Positions 33,701 through 41,705 of a DNA stretch of 64,000 nt are shown here, piece after piece (position 1 is the first letter of the stretch; the number at the start of each line of letters is the position of its first letter). The position numbers and the translations under genes were made by a program. The notes under the pieces were generated by a model. That model was not told the DNA's origin and did not search any database. It saw only the letters and a program-made list of their open reading frames with translations. Origin of the DNA: Bryoerythrophyllum caledonicum. Taxonomy: Eukaryota > Streptophyta > Bryopsida > Pottiales > Pottiaceae. The stretch lies in assembly GCA_963971425.1 (NCBI GenBank), contig OZ020516.1, forward strand, positions 13,628,593 through 13,692,592, in the 5' to 3' direction.

Positions 33701-35254
33701 GTCAACAACACATTAAACTACTCCGTCACACCTCCCCCTCTCCCTGACTACCCAACTCATACTACACCAAAATTTAACCCCGCACACAGTTACTACACTG
33801 ACGGCTCCTTTAAACCACCAGAACAAATTAGCCCGGGTTCTTGGCGCAGAGAAAAAGCTGGCTATGGCATATTTAATTCTATCAAAGAAATTAAACTAGC
33901 CAAAAGACTCCATGGCCTACAAAACGTCCTCAGAGCAGAACTCATGGCCATTCACAAAACACTACAAATCATCACAACAAAATACAAAAATGAACCTGCA
34001 CATATATTCACCGATTGTATAAATGTACTCTACCTACTAAACACTCAAATAACACACCCTACCCTTCACAATAGCCACCCCGACCAAACCATATTATCAT
34101 CAATGGTCCAAATGTTACAAAACCGTACACAAATCACAACTCTTCACAAAGTGAAAGCCCATGCCAACATTGACGGCAACGAACAAGCAGACAAACTTGC
34201 AAAAGAAGGCCGAGAAAAAACACACAAAAATGCCAAAGATCCACACGAACATGCCCATGCCACCCCATACTACTTTCAAAAAGAAGATTGGCCTTCCAAA
34301 GAAGATACCCCCGACAAAGGCCCAATTAGATTTTTGGGCAAATATCTCAAAAAACAAGACCTCTACAACAACCTTGACACAATCTCAGAAAATATTCCTT
34401 ACATAGAAAAATGGACTAATAATAACGACATAGACAATGAACTCTCTACAAACTTTTGGAAAAACCCCATCATCTCAGACTCACAAATAACATGCCTCAT
34501 CAAATTCCGTACTGGTCAATATATGGGAAACGCTCGCAAACAACTCTTCTTTGGAATAGAAAGGTTCCCATCCATAACATGCCCCATATGCCCCTCAACG
34601 GACCCCGACACATGGCTTCATGTTCTACTCAAATGCCAAAACCACCACATACACTCTCTAATTGTTAAAAGGCATAATAAAGCGGTAGGGGAAGTCCGGA
34701 AATTAATCACCTCCTACAATAAAGCGAGATGTTTTATACTAATGAACGCCGGCACTTTTAATAACAATCCACAAGAAAATACAGTCCCCCCTTGGCTACT
34801 CCCATGCTCATGTGTGATCCAAAGATGTCATTGCAACGCTAGGCTCAAACCGGACATCCTATGTGTTAGAGGTTTAGCATACAATGATCCGCCACCCGAC
34901 CACATTAATCAAGACTACACCATTCAATTCATTGAATTCACATATTGCAACGATAGATTTTCTCCGGAAACAATCCAAAACAAAATAGACAAATATCAAC
35001 CCCTCATTGACGACATCATTGCCTTTGGATGGAAGGTAGACCCCCTTATTGTTATCACATCTGGCGCTCGTGCCACCACCTTTATCCCATCTATGAAAAC
35101 TCTAGAAGATACCTTCAAAATACCCATTGAAACAATCAAAACCACCTTTAAAAAAATTAACACCATCGCTATTCAATATGCCATGTCCATTTTGCTACAT
35201 AAACGTAAAATTGAAAACAACCAAGCCCTCCCCGATACTCAAGATCCCCCTTAA
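27419..35254 (+). CDS. LINE polyprotein: 2A - APE endonuclease - RT - RNase H - CCHC/RLE
   Basis: The frame has 2,611 codons from the first ATG, with 476 more open codons upstream. Residue numbers count from 25,991. 2A-like core at 738-747, then Met748. APE endonuclease about 960-1210: TWNASSL, IQETKL, CGDFN (D1123, N1125), SLIDGFY and SDHSP (D1207, H1208). Reverse transcriptase about 1525-1800: KAPGPDRIP, LYVDFKNAF (D1661), QRGTIQGDTLSPYL and YADD (1762-1765). RNase H about 2600-2740: D2604 (YTDGS), E2650 (RAELMAI), D2675 (FTDCIN) and D2734 (NEQADKLA), all four acids present. The zinc motif is C2864, C2867, H2877 and C2882, then RHN 2894-2896. The restriction-like endonuclease has P2954-D2955, E2982 and K2998/K3001. 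All enzymatic sites look intact. It should form ribonucleoprotein with its own RNA and insert by target-primed reverse transcription. Which endonuclease nicks the target is unknown. Confidence 0.93.
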   Translation: MYNHTNTDMNTDTYIDTYIGVHIGTYIGTYIGTYTDSYTDMNTDMNTNTNTCTNTNTNTYTNIDTNTKTNTYTNTHTNTKTNIKAHTNTNIRMNTNIKPNTTTYTHTKTTTHHQRNTYIYTHTHKDEYIQSKKHQKKYQSHIQKHKIPKQNNKPTYYKLLILIGGDINTRPNTTKKKYKQTHTHLYTINKTKTSTQTNTWTQKKLKINTITFKKNIEFINIHLSPNKQDLHNITKPQRITKKEKTLKNNTKHTYHKLLLLLGGDIETNPGPMPNILKRHPTSHKKNAKIYFIPNTIKLQPEYRHIAKSFAPFLKNTHTLHHTHNNTYPNIARYVQQKNAHPPPHILYALVVTTHPHIDECNHLLNPQNLNTITWVNTLLQNLLNLQNPPERHIYTSHPYTKFLEDNQNIINHENSIHKELYDFLHSETISPSNETIKIKFPYLPNNLINESLKCLDPIPEYTHPPPPLPYISPQNQNIISNQENTYIITWNASSLNTALPSLQTLVTHTNTPPALIVIQETKLSATKSTKYIQNIFQDYKLIYNNIHALTRCIQQRRPYTPGRGGLLTLIHKKYAFPGNINKIPTPMHISPYIQIIKITNHPLQPWLIFHMYMPSHPEDTRFIIDIQNTITSQIHNNPNHTYLLCGDFNRDIALIGRQNGNHNTPPQTIDYQWRRFTENLNFVYIDTDTQFSRQGGYNYSDWSLIDGFYINTNNNTQYTSTTNKDVILNSDHSPIQLHIPNNTLINRTPTILKNDTIRILNPIPKDNIEKFNTKFFEKNSIQIDSLINTLENNNQLSQIQWQEACHTLDKLINAISDTLEQTCKAQPIPQMTNRTSQQGGYLPRKLSKTWKQHLTTYHTIRKTIRIVKNNPQWRNHPICNELLTIQYTQIPTPPPSDLPHDTWIKNIALIAKNANIQARKITSKYTKDNIKKAISKYRQLYEISPKKINRKVFKNLEYPPMDCITDQYNNILTSPEDIANEIFNQQTKSNRPTVPTCNYQPQHPSECTCAVRQYPWHDLDGFTLDKRGEPEISLHKYFNIATYDTCLHNLGNNKAPGPDRIPNSILKNMPPRFHKLLLLFFSHCYKQKQIPMSWKSSTTILLYKKGDPSILPNHRPIALANTIYKLFTSTLTSILSSYGEKFKILHDSQEGFRAERSTARQIQTIIAALEDARFTNQDIYILYVDFKNAFGSMDHARLLAIMMDLGYPKDATTLIGNIYSQSSTCYTGEHFGKTKPIPIQRGTIQGDTLSPYLFIIFLEPLLRWLERGNNGYTFGTSQVTINSAAYADDLAAITNKIKSIQIQLNKIDRYCKWTGMDVGVPKCAATGCPNKSKINPTTFKALMQASSINYRNQPIPILHQNEPYIYLGTNLVPSLKWKIQIHTTTTKLIKQCNELTTCPATMKQKIKMIDTVLRPGVAYSFYGVPYSMPAIKKLDKKIIAIQKTICGLPKCMSNAITQLPHNLFGLEAFSLKNAYLRCIGEQLQNALNDKGRLGKIYNGLTHYVLAQYGGAENIPRIKTSDCIRSPITRTFFLLKHIAKAHLKSTLPNFLINPTTLEILWRQETLNHNTLNAQLSQKLLQKLISKNIFELNQITIPNGTHIMNNEDFKTYHFTPSKLIKSALNVAKQLFCHPTCPTTCHTPCNIHPYSHILKDPFTTLNNNIIPRNIPTPTNPPNPPHTYHPRPPTYIPKNPTTYPINNIINHKHIQHTDTNNIKNTYTKYLCQWQHNDNTYNKWLPQRDLFPRHDTNTSTHNTEKLKQYYQKIQNKTYSDIILAHHPQEQFSDSRSVTPPIIIPLLNIHTTECNPENDILTSSNTIQINNNQAHLYEENGRHLHTIPITRLQWLWNQYNINLQTPTNIEPTTQSFETEIIWLYQRYKYRIPKTDPLKNAQYTIPTPILDSLITSFNIEQAYFSSPVTCSTKLKKFYSSYERDKIFGSLGKAFDYKWIGKGIAHPHNEKDMEQAIHWARLAAKHDPNNTNTIIITPNNNWYQNNNQHLNPFLDSHIIAVFEADTIPYEEPTIPPELKKPRIEPSTLQILCVHHQNQTLGSLEQLAELTTITNNLNIHRIYTKLAPPTPIQTPVNKSKNWSKLNYVNNTLNYSVTPPPLPDYPTHTTPKFNPAHSYYTDGSFKPPEQISPGSWRREKAGYGIFNSIKEIKLAKRLHGLQNVLRAELMAIHKTLQIITTKYKNEPAHIFTDCINVLYLLNTQITHPTLHNSHPDQTILSSMVQMLQNRTQITTLHKVKAHANIDGNEQADKLAKEGREKTHKNAKDPHEHAHATPYYFQKEDWPSKEDTPDKGPIRFLGKYLKKQDLYNNLDTISENIPYIEKWTNNNDIDNELSTNFWKNPIISDSQITCLIKFRTGQYMGNARKQLFFGIERFPSITCPICPSTDPDTWLHVLLKCQNHHIHSLIVKRHNKAVGEVRKLITSYNKARCFILMNAGTFNNNPQENTVPPWLLPCSCVIQRCHCNARLKPDILCVRGLAYNDPPPDHINQDYTIQFIEFTYCNDRFSPETIQNKIDKYQPLIDDIIAFGWKVDPLIVITSGARATTFIPSMKTLEDTFKIPIETIKTTFKKINTIAIQYAMSILLHKRKIENNQALPDTQDPP
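27872..27940 (+). other. Degenerate upstream sister of the 2A motif (GDINTRPNT)
   Basis: YYKLLILIGGDINTRPNT is plainly a duplicate of YHKLLLLLGGDIETNPGP, which lies about 100 codons later. Both are a hydrophobic Leu run followed by GGDI. The core here lacks the E and the terminal NPGP that ribosome skipping needs (D-x-E-x-N-P-G-P). The inverted copy has the same variant near 38,667-38,690, so it is an old state of the family rather than a fresh mutation. Confidence 0.75.
28187..28231 (+). other. 2A-like ribosome-skipping motif, GDIETNPGP
   Basis: The codons GGA-GGG-GAC-ATA-GAA-ACT-AAC-CCA-GGA-CCC encode GGDIETNPGP, preceded by LLLLL. This is a perfect D(V/I)ExNPGP consensus. In the family mechanism the ribosome fails to link Gly to the last Pro, so one mRNA yields two proteins. 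The break would separate the low-complexity N-terminal part from the APE-RT-RNaseH-RLE enzyme (2,340 residues counted from the next Met). The next codon is ATG (28,232), so independent initiation there is also possible. 2A motifs are known in trypanosome and sea-urchin non-LTR elements. Confidence 0.88.
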
Positions 35255-35467
35255 ATGCTTCTCCGCCGAGACTTATCTTGACTGGTTGGTTTTGTGGTTT
35301 TGGCGACTTGCTTTGTTAGTTGTTACATTGGTTGTTTGTGTGCTTGGTTGGTATCAGGTCACCTGTTACATAGTGTCTACCCTCGAGAGGGGGAAGTAGT
35401 TCCAGTTTACTAATTCCTTGTCCGGTGGGCATGGTCTTAGTAGTGGAACGAACAGACACTTTATTCA

Positions 35468-35503
35468 CGCCGGCTCCTTCGGAGACCGACGTTCTTCTTC
35501 TTC
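35468..35503 (+). promoter_or_regulatory. LINE 3' hairpin and (TTC)4 tail
   Basis: Positions 35,468-35,491 fold into a stem of about ten pairs with one bulged A and a TTC loop (CTCC-TTC-GGAG at the tip), followed directly by TTCTTCTTCTTC. The same structure lies at 796-819 and 38,896-38,919, and a sequence-different but paired version at 2,242-2,255. Short insertions always keep it, so it is the likely recognition site for the element's reverse transcriptase. That role is an inference by analogy with other stringent LINEs. Confidence 0.75.
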
Positions 35504-38500
35504 TAGATGATTGAGAATAGATGTTACCAATAAGTGTAGTTGCATCTTTTGGGTAACCAAGGTCCATCATTATTGCTAGTAGTTGGGCATGGTCCATTGA
35601 GCCAAAGGCGTTTTTGAAGTCGACGTATAGTATGTATATATCTTGGTTTGTAAATCTTGCGTCTTCTAGTGCAGCTATTATAGTTTGTATTTGTCTAGCG
35701 GTACTTCTTTCTGCTCTAAATCCTTCTTGACTATCATGTAAGATTTTGAATTTTTCACCGTATGAGGATAGTATAGAGGTGAGTGTACTAGTGAAGAGTT
35801 TGTATATTGTGTTAGCTAGTGCAATTGGCCTATGGTTGGGTAGTATAGATGGATCGCCTTTTTTGTATAGTAGAATTGTTGTACTTGATTTCCATGACGT
35901 AGGTATTTGTTTTTGTTTGTAACAGTGAGAAAAGAATAGTAATAATAGTTTATGGAATCTTGGGGGCATGTTTTTTAGTATTGAGTTTGGGATGCGGTCT
36001 GGGCCTGGGGCTTTGTTGTTACCAAGATTGTGAAGACATGTGTCATATGTGGCTATATTAAAGTATTTATGTAGTGAGATTTCTGGTTCGCCTCGTTTGT
36101 CAAGGGTAAATCCATCGAGGTCGTGCCATGGGTACTGGCGTACTGCACATGTACATTCAGATGGATGTTGTGGTTGATAATTACATGTTGGTACTGTTGG
36201 TCTATTACTTTTGGTTTGTTGGTTGAATATTTCATTTGCAATGTCTTCTGGGCTAGTTAGAATATTGTTGTATTGGTCTGTGATACAATCCATTGGTGGG
36301 GATTCAAGGTTTTTAAAAACTTTCCTGTTAATTTTTTTGGGGCTAATTTCCTATAGTTGTCTATATTTTGAAATGGCTTTTTTTATGTTATCTTTGGTAT
36401 ATTTTGAGGTAATTTTGCGGGCTTGTATGTTGGCATTTTTTGCAATTAGTGCTATATTTTTTATCCATGTATCGTGAGGTAGGTCCGAAGGTGGCGGGGT
36501 AGGGATTTGGGTGTGTTGTATAGTTAGTAGTTCGTTGCATATGGGGTGATTACGCCATTGAGGGTTATTTTTTACAATTCTAATGGTTTTCCGTATAGTA
36601 TGGTATGTGGTTAGGTGTTGTTTCCAAGTTTTAGAAAGTTTACGGGGTAAGTAACCTCCTTGTTGAGAAGTTCTGTTTGTCATTTGAGGTATTGGTTGGG
36701 CTTTACAAGTTTGTTCTAGTGTGTCAGAGATTGCATTGATAAGTTTGTCTAGGGTGTGGCATGCTTCTTGCCATTGTATTTGTGATAATTGATTGTTATT
36801 TTCGAGAGTGTTTATGAGGGAGTCTATTTGTATGGAGTTTTTTTCAAAGAATTTGGTGTTGAATTTTTCTATATTGTCTTTTGGGATGGGGTTGAGTATG
36901 CGTATAGTATCATTTTTTAGGATTGTAGGAGTTCTATTAATTAATGTGTTATTTGGAATGTGTAATTGTATAGGTGAGTGGTCCGAGTTGAGAATAACAT
37001 CCTTGTTTGTCGTAGAGGTGTATTGTGTATTGTTGTTTGTATTTATGTAGAATCCATCTATTAGACTCCAGTCGCTGTAATTATAGCCACCTTGTCTAGA
37101 GAATTGTGTATCGGTATTGATGTAGACGAAGTTTAAGTTTTCTGTGAAGCGGCGCCATTGGTAATCAATGGTTTGAGGGGGGGTGTTATGATTTCCATTT
37201 TGGCGACCAATTAATGCTATGTCTCTGTTGAAGTCCCCACACAATAGGTATGTGTGATTAGGGTTATTATGAATTTGAGAAGTAATAGTGTTTTGTATGT
37301 CTATGATAAATCTAGTGTCTTCGGGATGAGATGGCATATACATGTGAAAGATTAACCATGGTTGTAGAGGGTGATTAGTAATTTTGATTATTTGAATGTA
37401 AGGTGATATGTGCATTGGGGTAGGGATTTTGTTGATGTTGCCCGGGAAGGCATATTTTTTGTGTATTAGTGTAAGGAGACCTCCTCGGCCTCGTGTGTAT
37501 GGTCTTCGTTGTTGAATGCATCTTGTAAGTGCATGTGTATTGTTATAGATGAGTTTATAGTCTTGAAATATATTTTGTATATATTTTGTGGATTTTGTGG
37601 CGGATAATTTTGTTTCTTGTATAACTATGAGGGCTGGTGGTGTATTTGTGTGCGTGACCAAAGTTTGTAGGCTAGGAAGGGCAGTGTTTAGAGAGGAGGC
37701 ATTCCATGTGATTATGTATGTATTTTCTTGATTTGATATAATATTTTGGTTTTGCGGAGAGATGTAGGGAAGTGGTGGGGGTGGGTGGGTGTATTCTGGT
37801 ATAGGGTCCAAACATTTTAGTGATTCATTGATGAGATTGTTAGGTAGGTAGGGGAAATTTATTTTTATTGTTTCATTTGAGGGAGGTATTGTTTCGCTGT
37901 GTAAAAAGTCATATAGTTCCTTATGTATTGAGTTCTCATGGTTTATAATATTTTGGTTGTCTTCAAGGAACTTTGTATACGGGTGTAAAGTGTAGATGTG
38001 TCGTTCCGGTGGATTTTGTAAGCTTAGTAAGTTTTGTAGAAGTGTATTGACCCATGTAATTGTGTTCAGGTTTTGTGGGTTTAAGAGATGGTTACATTCA
38101 TCTATGTGTGGATGGGTAGTGACTACTAGAGCATATAGTATGTGAGGTGGTGGATGCGCATTTTTTTGTTGAACGTGTCGGGCAATGTTTGGATATGTGT
38201 TGTTATGTGTGTGGTGTAATGTATGCGTGTTTTTTAAGAAAGGTGCAAAGGATTTTGCAATGTGTCTATATTCCGGTTGTAGTTTTATGGTATTAGGTAT
38301 GAAGTAAATTTTTGCATTTTTCTTATGTGAAGTAGGGTGTCTTTTTAGTATATTAGGCATGGGTCCTCGGTTAGTTTCTATGTCCCCTCCTAGAAGTAGT
38401 AGGAGTTTGTGATATGTGTGTTTAGTGTTGTTTTTTAATGTTTTTTCTTTTTTTGTAATTCTTTGGGGCTTTGTTATGTTATGGAGGTCTTGTTTGTTTG

Positions 38501-39580
38501 GGGAGAGGTGGATGTTTATAAATTCAATATTTTTTTTGAATGTAATTGTATTTATCTTTAATTTTTTTTGTGTCCATGTGTTTGTTTGCGTACTTGTTTT
38601 TGTTTTATTAATGGTGTATAGGTGTGTGTGTGTTTGTTTATATTTTTTTTTGGTTGTGTTTGGCCTTGTGTTTATGTCCCCTCCAATTAATATTAGTAGT
38701 TTGTAGTAGGTGGGTTTATTGTTTTGTTTTGGAATTTTTTTGTTTTTGTATGTGGCTTTGGTATTTTTTTGGGTGCTTTTTTGATTGTATGTATTCGCCT
38801 TTGTGTGTGTGTGTGTATATGTATGTGTTTCAGTTTACTAATTCCTTGTCCGGTGGGCATGGTCTTAGTAGTGGAACGAACAGACACTTTATTCACGCCG
38901 GCTCCTTCGGAGACCGACGTTCTTCTTCTTCTGTATGTGTTTCTTTGATGGTGTGTGGTTGTCTTTGTGTGTGTATATGTAGTTGTATTTGGTTTTATAT
39001 TTGTATTCATTCGTATGTTCGTATTAGTATGTGCCTCAATATTCATCTTGGTATTTGTATGAGTATTCGTGTAAGTATTCGTCTTGGTATTCGTATCAGT
39101 ATTCGTGTAAGTATTCGTGTTAGTATTCGTACAAGTATTTGTATTGGTATTCATATCAGTATTCATATCAGTATATGAATCAGTATATGTACCAATATAC
39201 GTACCAATATGTACTTCAGTATACGTATCAGTATACATATCAGTATATGTATCAATATATATATCAGTATATGTATCAGTATATGTATTCGTATCGGTAT
39301 TCGTATTAATATACGTACCAGAATATGTACCAGAATACGTACAAGTATATGTACTGGTAGTGGGGTTAGGTAGGTCGCAAGGGGGATTAGGTAGGTCGCA
39401 AGGGGGATTTGGTAGGTCGCAAGGGGAATTAGGTAGGTCGCTAGGGGAATTAGGTAGGTCGCAGGGGGGATTAGGGAGGTCGCTACTACCAATTGGTAGG
39501 TCGCAGGGGGATTTCCAGGGGTTGTTGCTACCAATTGATAGGTCGCAGGGGGATTTCCAGGGGTCGCTATGAAGATTCAC
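35504..39580 (-). pseudogene. Broken LINE polyprotein of the inverted copy
   Basis: Open pieces: 38,693-39,580 (low-complexity repeats, interrupted by the nested insertion), 36,351-38,360 (from the Met after the 2A site through the APE endonuclease, with GDFN, SDHSP and other catalytic motifs intact) and 35,504-36,293 (RT up to VDFKNAF and the NIYSQSS segment). The 36,351 TAG replaces a Tyr codon (TAC). The 2A proline codon CCA has become CGA at 38,367-38,369, giving GDIETNRGP, which should abolish skipping. The RT lacks YADD. Confidence 0.9.
38831..38932 (+). mobile_element. 102-bp nested LINE 3'-end insertion with ~10-bp TSD
   Basis: GTATGTGTTT at 38,821-38,830 is repeated at 38,933-38,942. 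Between them lies a 5'-truncated LINE 3' end starting CAGTTTACTAATTCC, with the hairpin at 38,896-38,919 and a TTC tail. Its sequence equals the 3'UTR of the full-length copy at 35,402-35,503 almost base for base, so it is a recent insertion by a close relative. It lies within the low-complexity coding part of the inverted copy. Confidence 0.94.
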
Positions 39581-41160
39581 AAGGTCGCTACCAAGGTTTT
39601 GTAGGTCGCAAGGGGAGTTCCAGGGGTCGCTATGGGGAGAGGTTCGCAGGGAGAAGTTGTGTGAGTGTGAGGGTTTGAGGAGGGTTGGGTCGGGGTCTTT
39701 GGGTTCGATTCAGGTGACTGTCTGTAGTAATGCGCCGGGGGCTTGGGTGGGGGAGCTTGGAATCTGTGGTGAGAATGAGGGAGGGGACATGGAGGAGAGG
39801 TGGAGGGTTTAAGCAAGGTGAGAGCGGTGAGTGAGGAATGCAAGAAGGGGAAGAACTGTGAGAGGAGGGATAGAGTGTGCTCCCTGTTATGTTGCCGCGG
39901 GCTGGATCTTGGTCCTCCGTTACGTTTGATCGAATCTTGGTGTGAAGTTGCTGTAGGTTGCTCCCTGTTGAGGTGTTGCTGTATGTTGCGATCTTGCTGT
40001 GAGGTCTTGTTGTGATGTGGATAGAGTTACGGATTTGTTGGCCGTTGCGTCGCGTTCTTGTGCACTCTTGTCGAGGTGTCGTTTTCTTCAGTGTTGATGT
40101 TGTGTGTCTTTGTTGCTGATGTGCAGGTAGATCTAGATCTGGGAAAACTTTCCAGCGCTTCCGCGTGCGATCTACACACACGAGATTAATAGGGTTTTCT
40201 ATCAGAGATCTAGTGTGGAGCTTTATGTGCGTGTTGTTACAGTGAGCTTGTGGTGATCTACATCTAGTGTATGTGAGTGTGGTGATATGTAAGATGTCGG
40301 AGGTAGCTACTAGTGTGTGAGTGCTGTGTAGATCTCTTTGTATCACTGGTATACTATAATGTGCAAACAAATCAAACACTAATAAACAGACAAAAAATAA
40401 ATTGAAATGAAGTAAGGTCAGATCGAACCTGGGCACTCCAGGGATGGAATGTTGTCTGCTTGGTTTCGTGCTGTTGGTGTGCTTCTTTGTGGCTGATGTT
40501 TGCTGCAGAACTTGGATGCACTTCAGGTCATGTGAACTTCCTTGATCGTCGGTTTCCTCTCGTCTGTTCTGTAACTTGGTTGCACTCTCTTGCACTCGTG
40601 TGGACTTGAGATCTTGTTCTCGCTGCTGGTTGGCTCCTTCAGTGTGAGCCGCTGCTATCCCGAATCTGTGTGTGGACTTCAGATCGTATGTGTAATGGTT
40701 TCTGGGTCGGGCAGCAGTATAAGAAGTCTAAGTGGGCTTAGGGCGTTACAACCAACACAAGTTAGATCTACACCTGTATATCGTGTTTGAGTTCTAAGAA
40801 GTTAGATCGAGTGCCAACACAGGGTCCCAGTGCTTTCAGGTCATCCCTCACTCCAATCTACCTTCAGATCGCTCAAATTTCGAATGCCAAGGTTAGATCT
40901 GACCTTTACTACCCCTGCCCAACACAACGCCACTCTCAAAGCCCACTATTGCCTCTGATCTGAGCTATGAGCGGGGTATGCAACGGATCCAGCCACCTTC
41001 GTTGCACTCACACCTCTTCCCAGAGACTAACTTCTTTGTTGCACCTAACCAGAAAATACGGAGCTCTCAGCTACTCTCAGACATCTCTTCCCTTCGAACG
41101 CGGAGAACCAATAACTAGTTACAGATTGTCCAGAAGAAATTGGTATTTGACTTGTTGAAA

Positions 41161-41300
41161 TTCTGAGTGTAAGGTTAAATCTATCGTATGGTTGTGATAC
41201 TTAGGTTCAACCTAGATGATATTCATGCAATTCTGAGTGTAAGGTTAAATCTATCGTATGGTTGTGATACTTAGGTTCAACCTAGATGATATTCATGCAA
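41161..41300. repeat. Perfect 70-bp tandem duplication
   Basis: The 70 bp beginning TTCTGAGTGTAAGGTTAAAT are repeated immediately, without visible differences, at 41,231-41,300. The identity indicates a very recent event or an assembly artefact. Confidence 0.9.
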
Positions 41301-41394
41301 GGACTGGGTGAATTTTCAAATAGAGTCAGTTACTTTTAGAAAATACATGATTTCTACTATTGTACTTGTCTAAAATTTTCCCTTTTTAGTTCCC

Positions 41395-41705
41395 TAGTTA
41401 TCCTACATGTTGGTCAATTTTGTGCAAAATTACTTCACTATGGAGAGTGTTCCAAGAAATTGGAAATTCAAGAGATTTGTCTAGGTAATACCCATGTAAT
41501 ACCAAGGTGATACCCTTGTAATGCCTAGGTGATACCCATGTAATACCAAGGTGATACCCTTGTAATGCCTAGGTGATACCCATGTAATACCAAGGTGATA
41601 CCCTTGTAATGCCTAGGTGATGTGTATGATTGTGTGATTTCAAAATCATATGATCACACAAAATAAATAATTAGGCAGGGAGGTGCCAAAACTGACCGAT
41701 GCTAC
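41395..41705 (+). repeat. Repeat-family copy with 44-bp minisatellite
   Basis: The flanking parts match 55,560-55,735 (GGAGA.TGT.CC, CAAGAGA.TTGT, then AATAATTAGGCA.GGAGGTGCC and a GACC...GTAC end). Within it, 41,481-41,620 contains about three 44-bp units, each composed of two related 22-bp halves (GTGATACCCATGTAATACCA and GTGATACCCTTGTAATGCCT). The array is expanded here, single or degenerate in the other copies. Confidence 0.8.

Larger units (their letters stand above)
25620..35503 (+). mobile_element. Full-length Dualen/RandI-like LINE with two endonucleases and a 2A peptide
   Basis: The element is 9,884 bp. The 5' boundary is set where its first bases stop matching the inverted copy (AGAGATGTCTGAGAG at 25,621 against its reverse complement near 41,089). 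The 3' boundary is the end of the (TTC)4 tail at 35,503. The order is 5' region, low-complexity N-terminus, 2A-like motif, APE endonuclease, reverse transcriptase, RNase H, CCHC plus restriction-like endonuclease, 249-bp 3'UTR, hairpin and tail. There are no LTRs. The long frame is fully open, so the copy may be young or active. A clean target-site duplication was not found; the right flank is the truncated inverted copy itself. The presence of both APE and RLE in one frame is the Dualen/RandI architecture known from Chlamydomonas; assignment to that clade is inference from domain order. Confidence 0.93.
35504..41090 (-). mobile_element. Inverted, 3'-deleted second copy of the same LINE
   Basis: Read on the minus strand it follows the full-length copy from its 5' end (41,090) to the equivalent of about 31,088 in the RT domain. 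It stops abruptly at 35,504, next to the tail of the first copy. RT motifs from the primer-grip side onward, RNase H and RLE are missing. A 3' deletion is not a normal product of LINE insertion. The copy has a 14-bp deletion near 39,635, a one-base insertion near 38,742, a 102-bp nested insertion, a changed 2A core and a nonsense codon. Sequence identity to the first copy is high by eye over most of its length. Confidence 0.92.

Noticed and set aside
25620-41090. Twin priming as the origin of the inverted LINE pair
   Set aside because: Twin priming puts an inverted 5' segment upstream of the 3' segment within one element. Here a complete element is followed, beyond its tail, by a second inverted copy that repeats the same 5' half. 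The geometry does not fit.
41119-41130. AGATTGTC near 25,605 and 41,128 as a target duplication for the whole inverted pair
   Set aside because: 8 bp, set back from both element ends by different distances. It could easily be chance.
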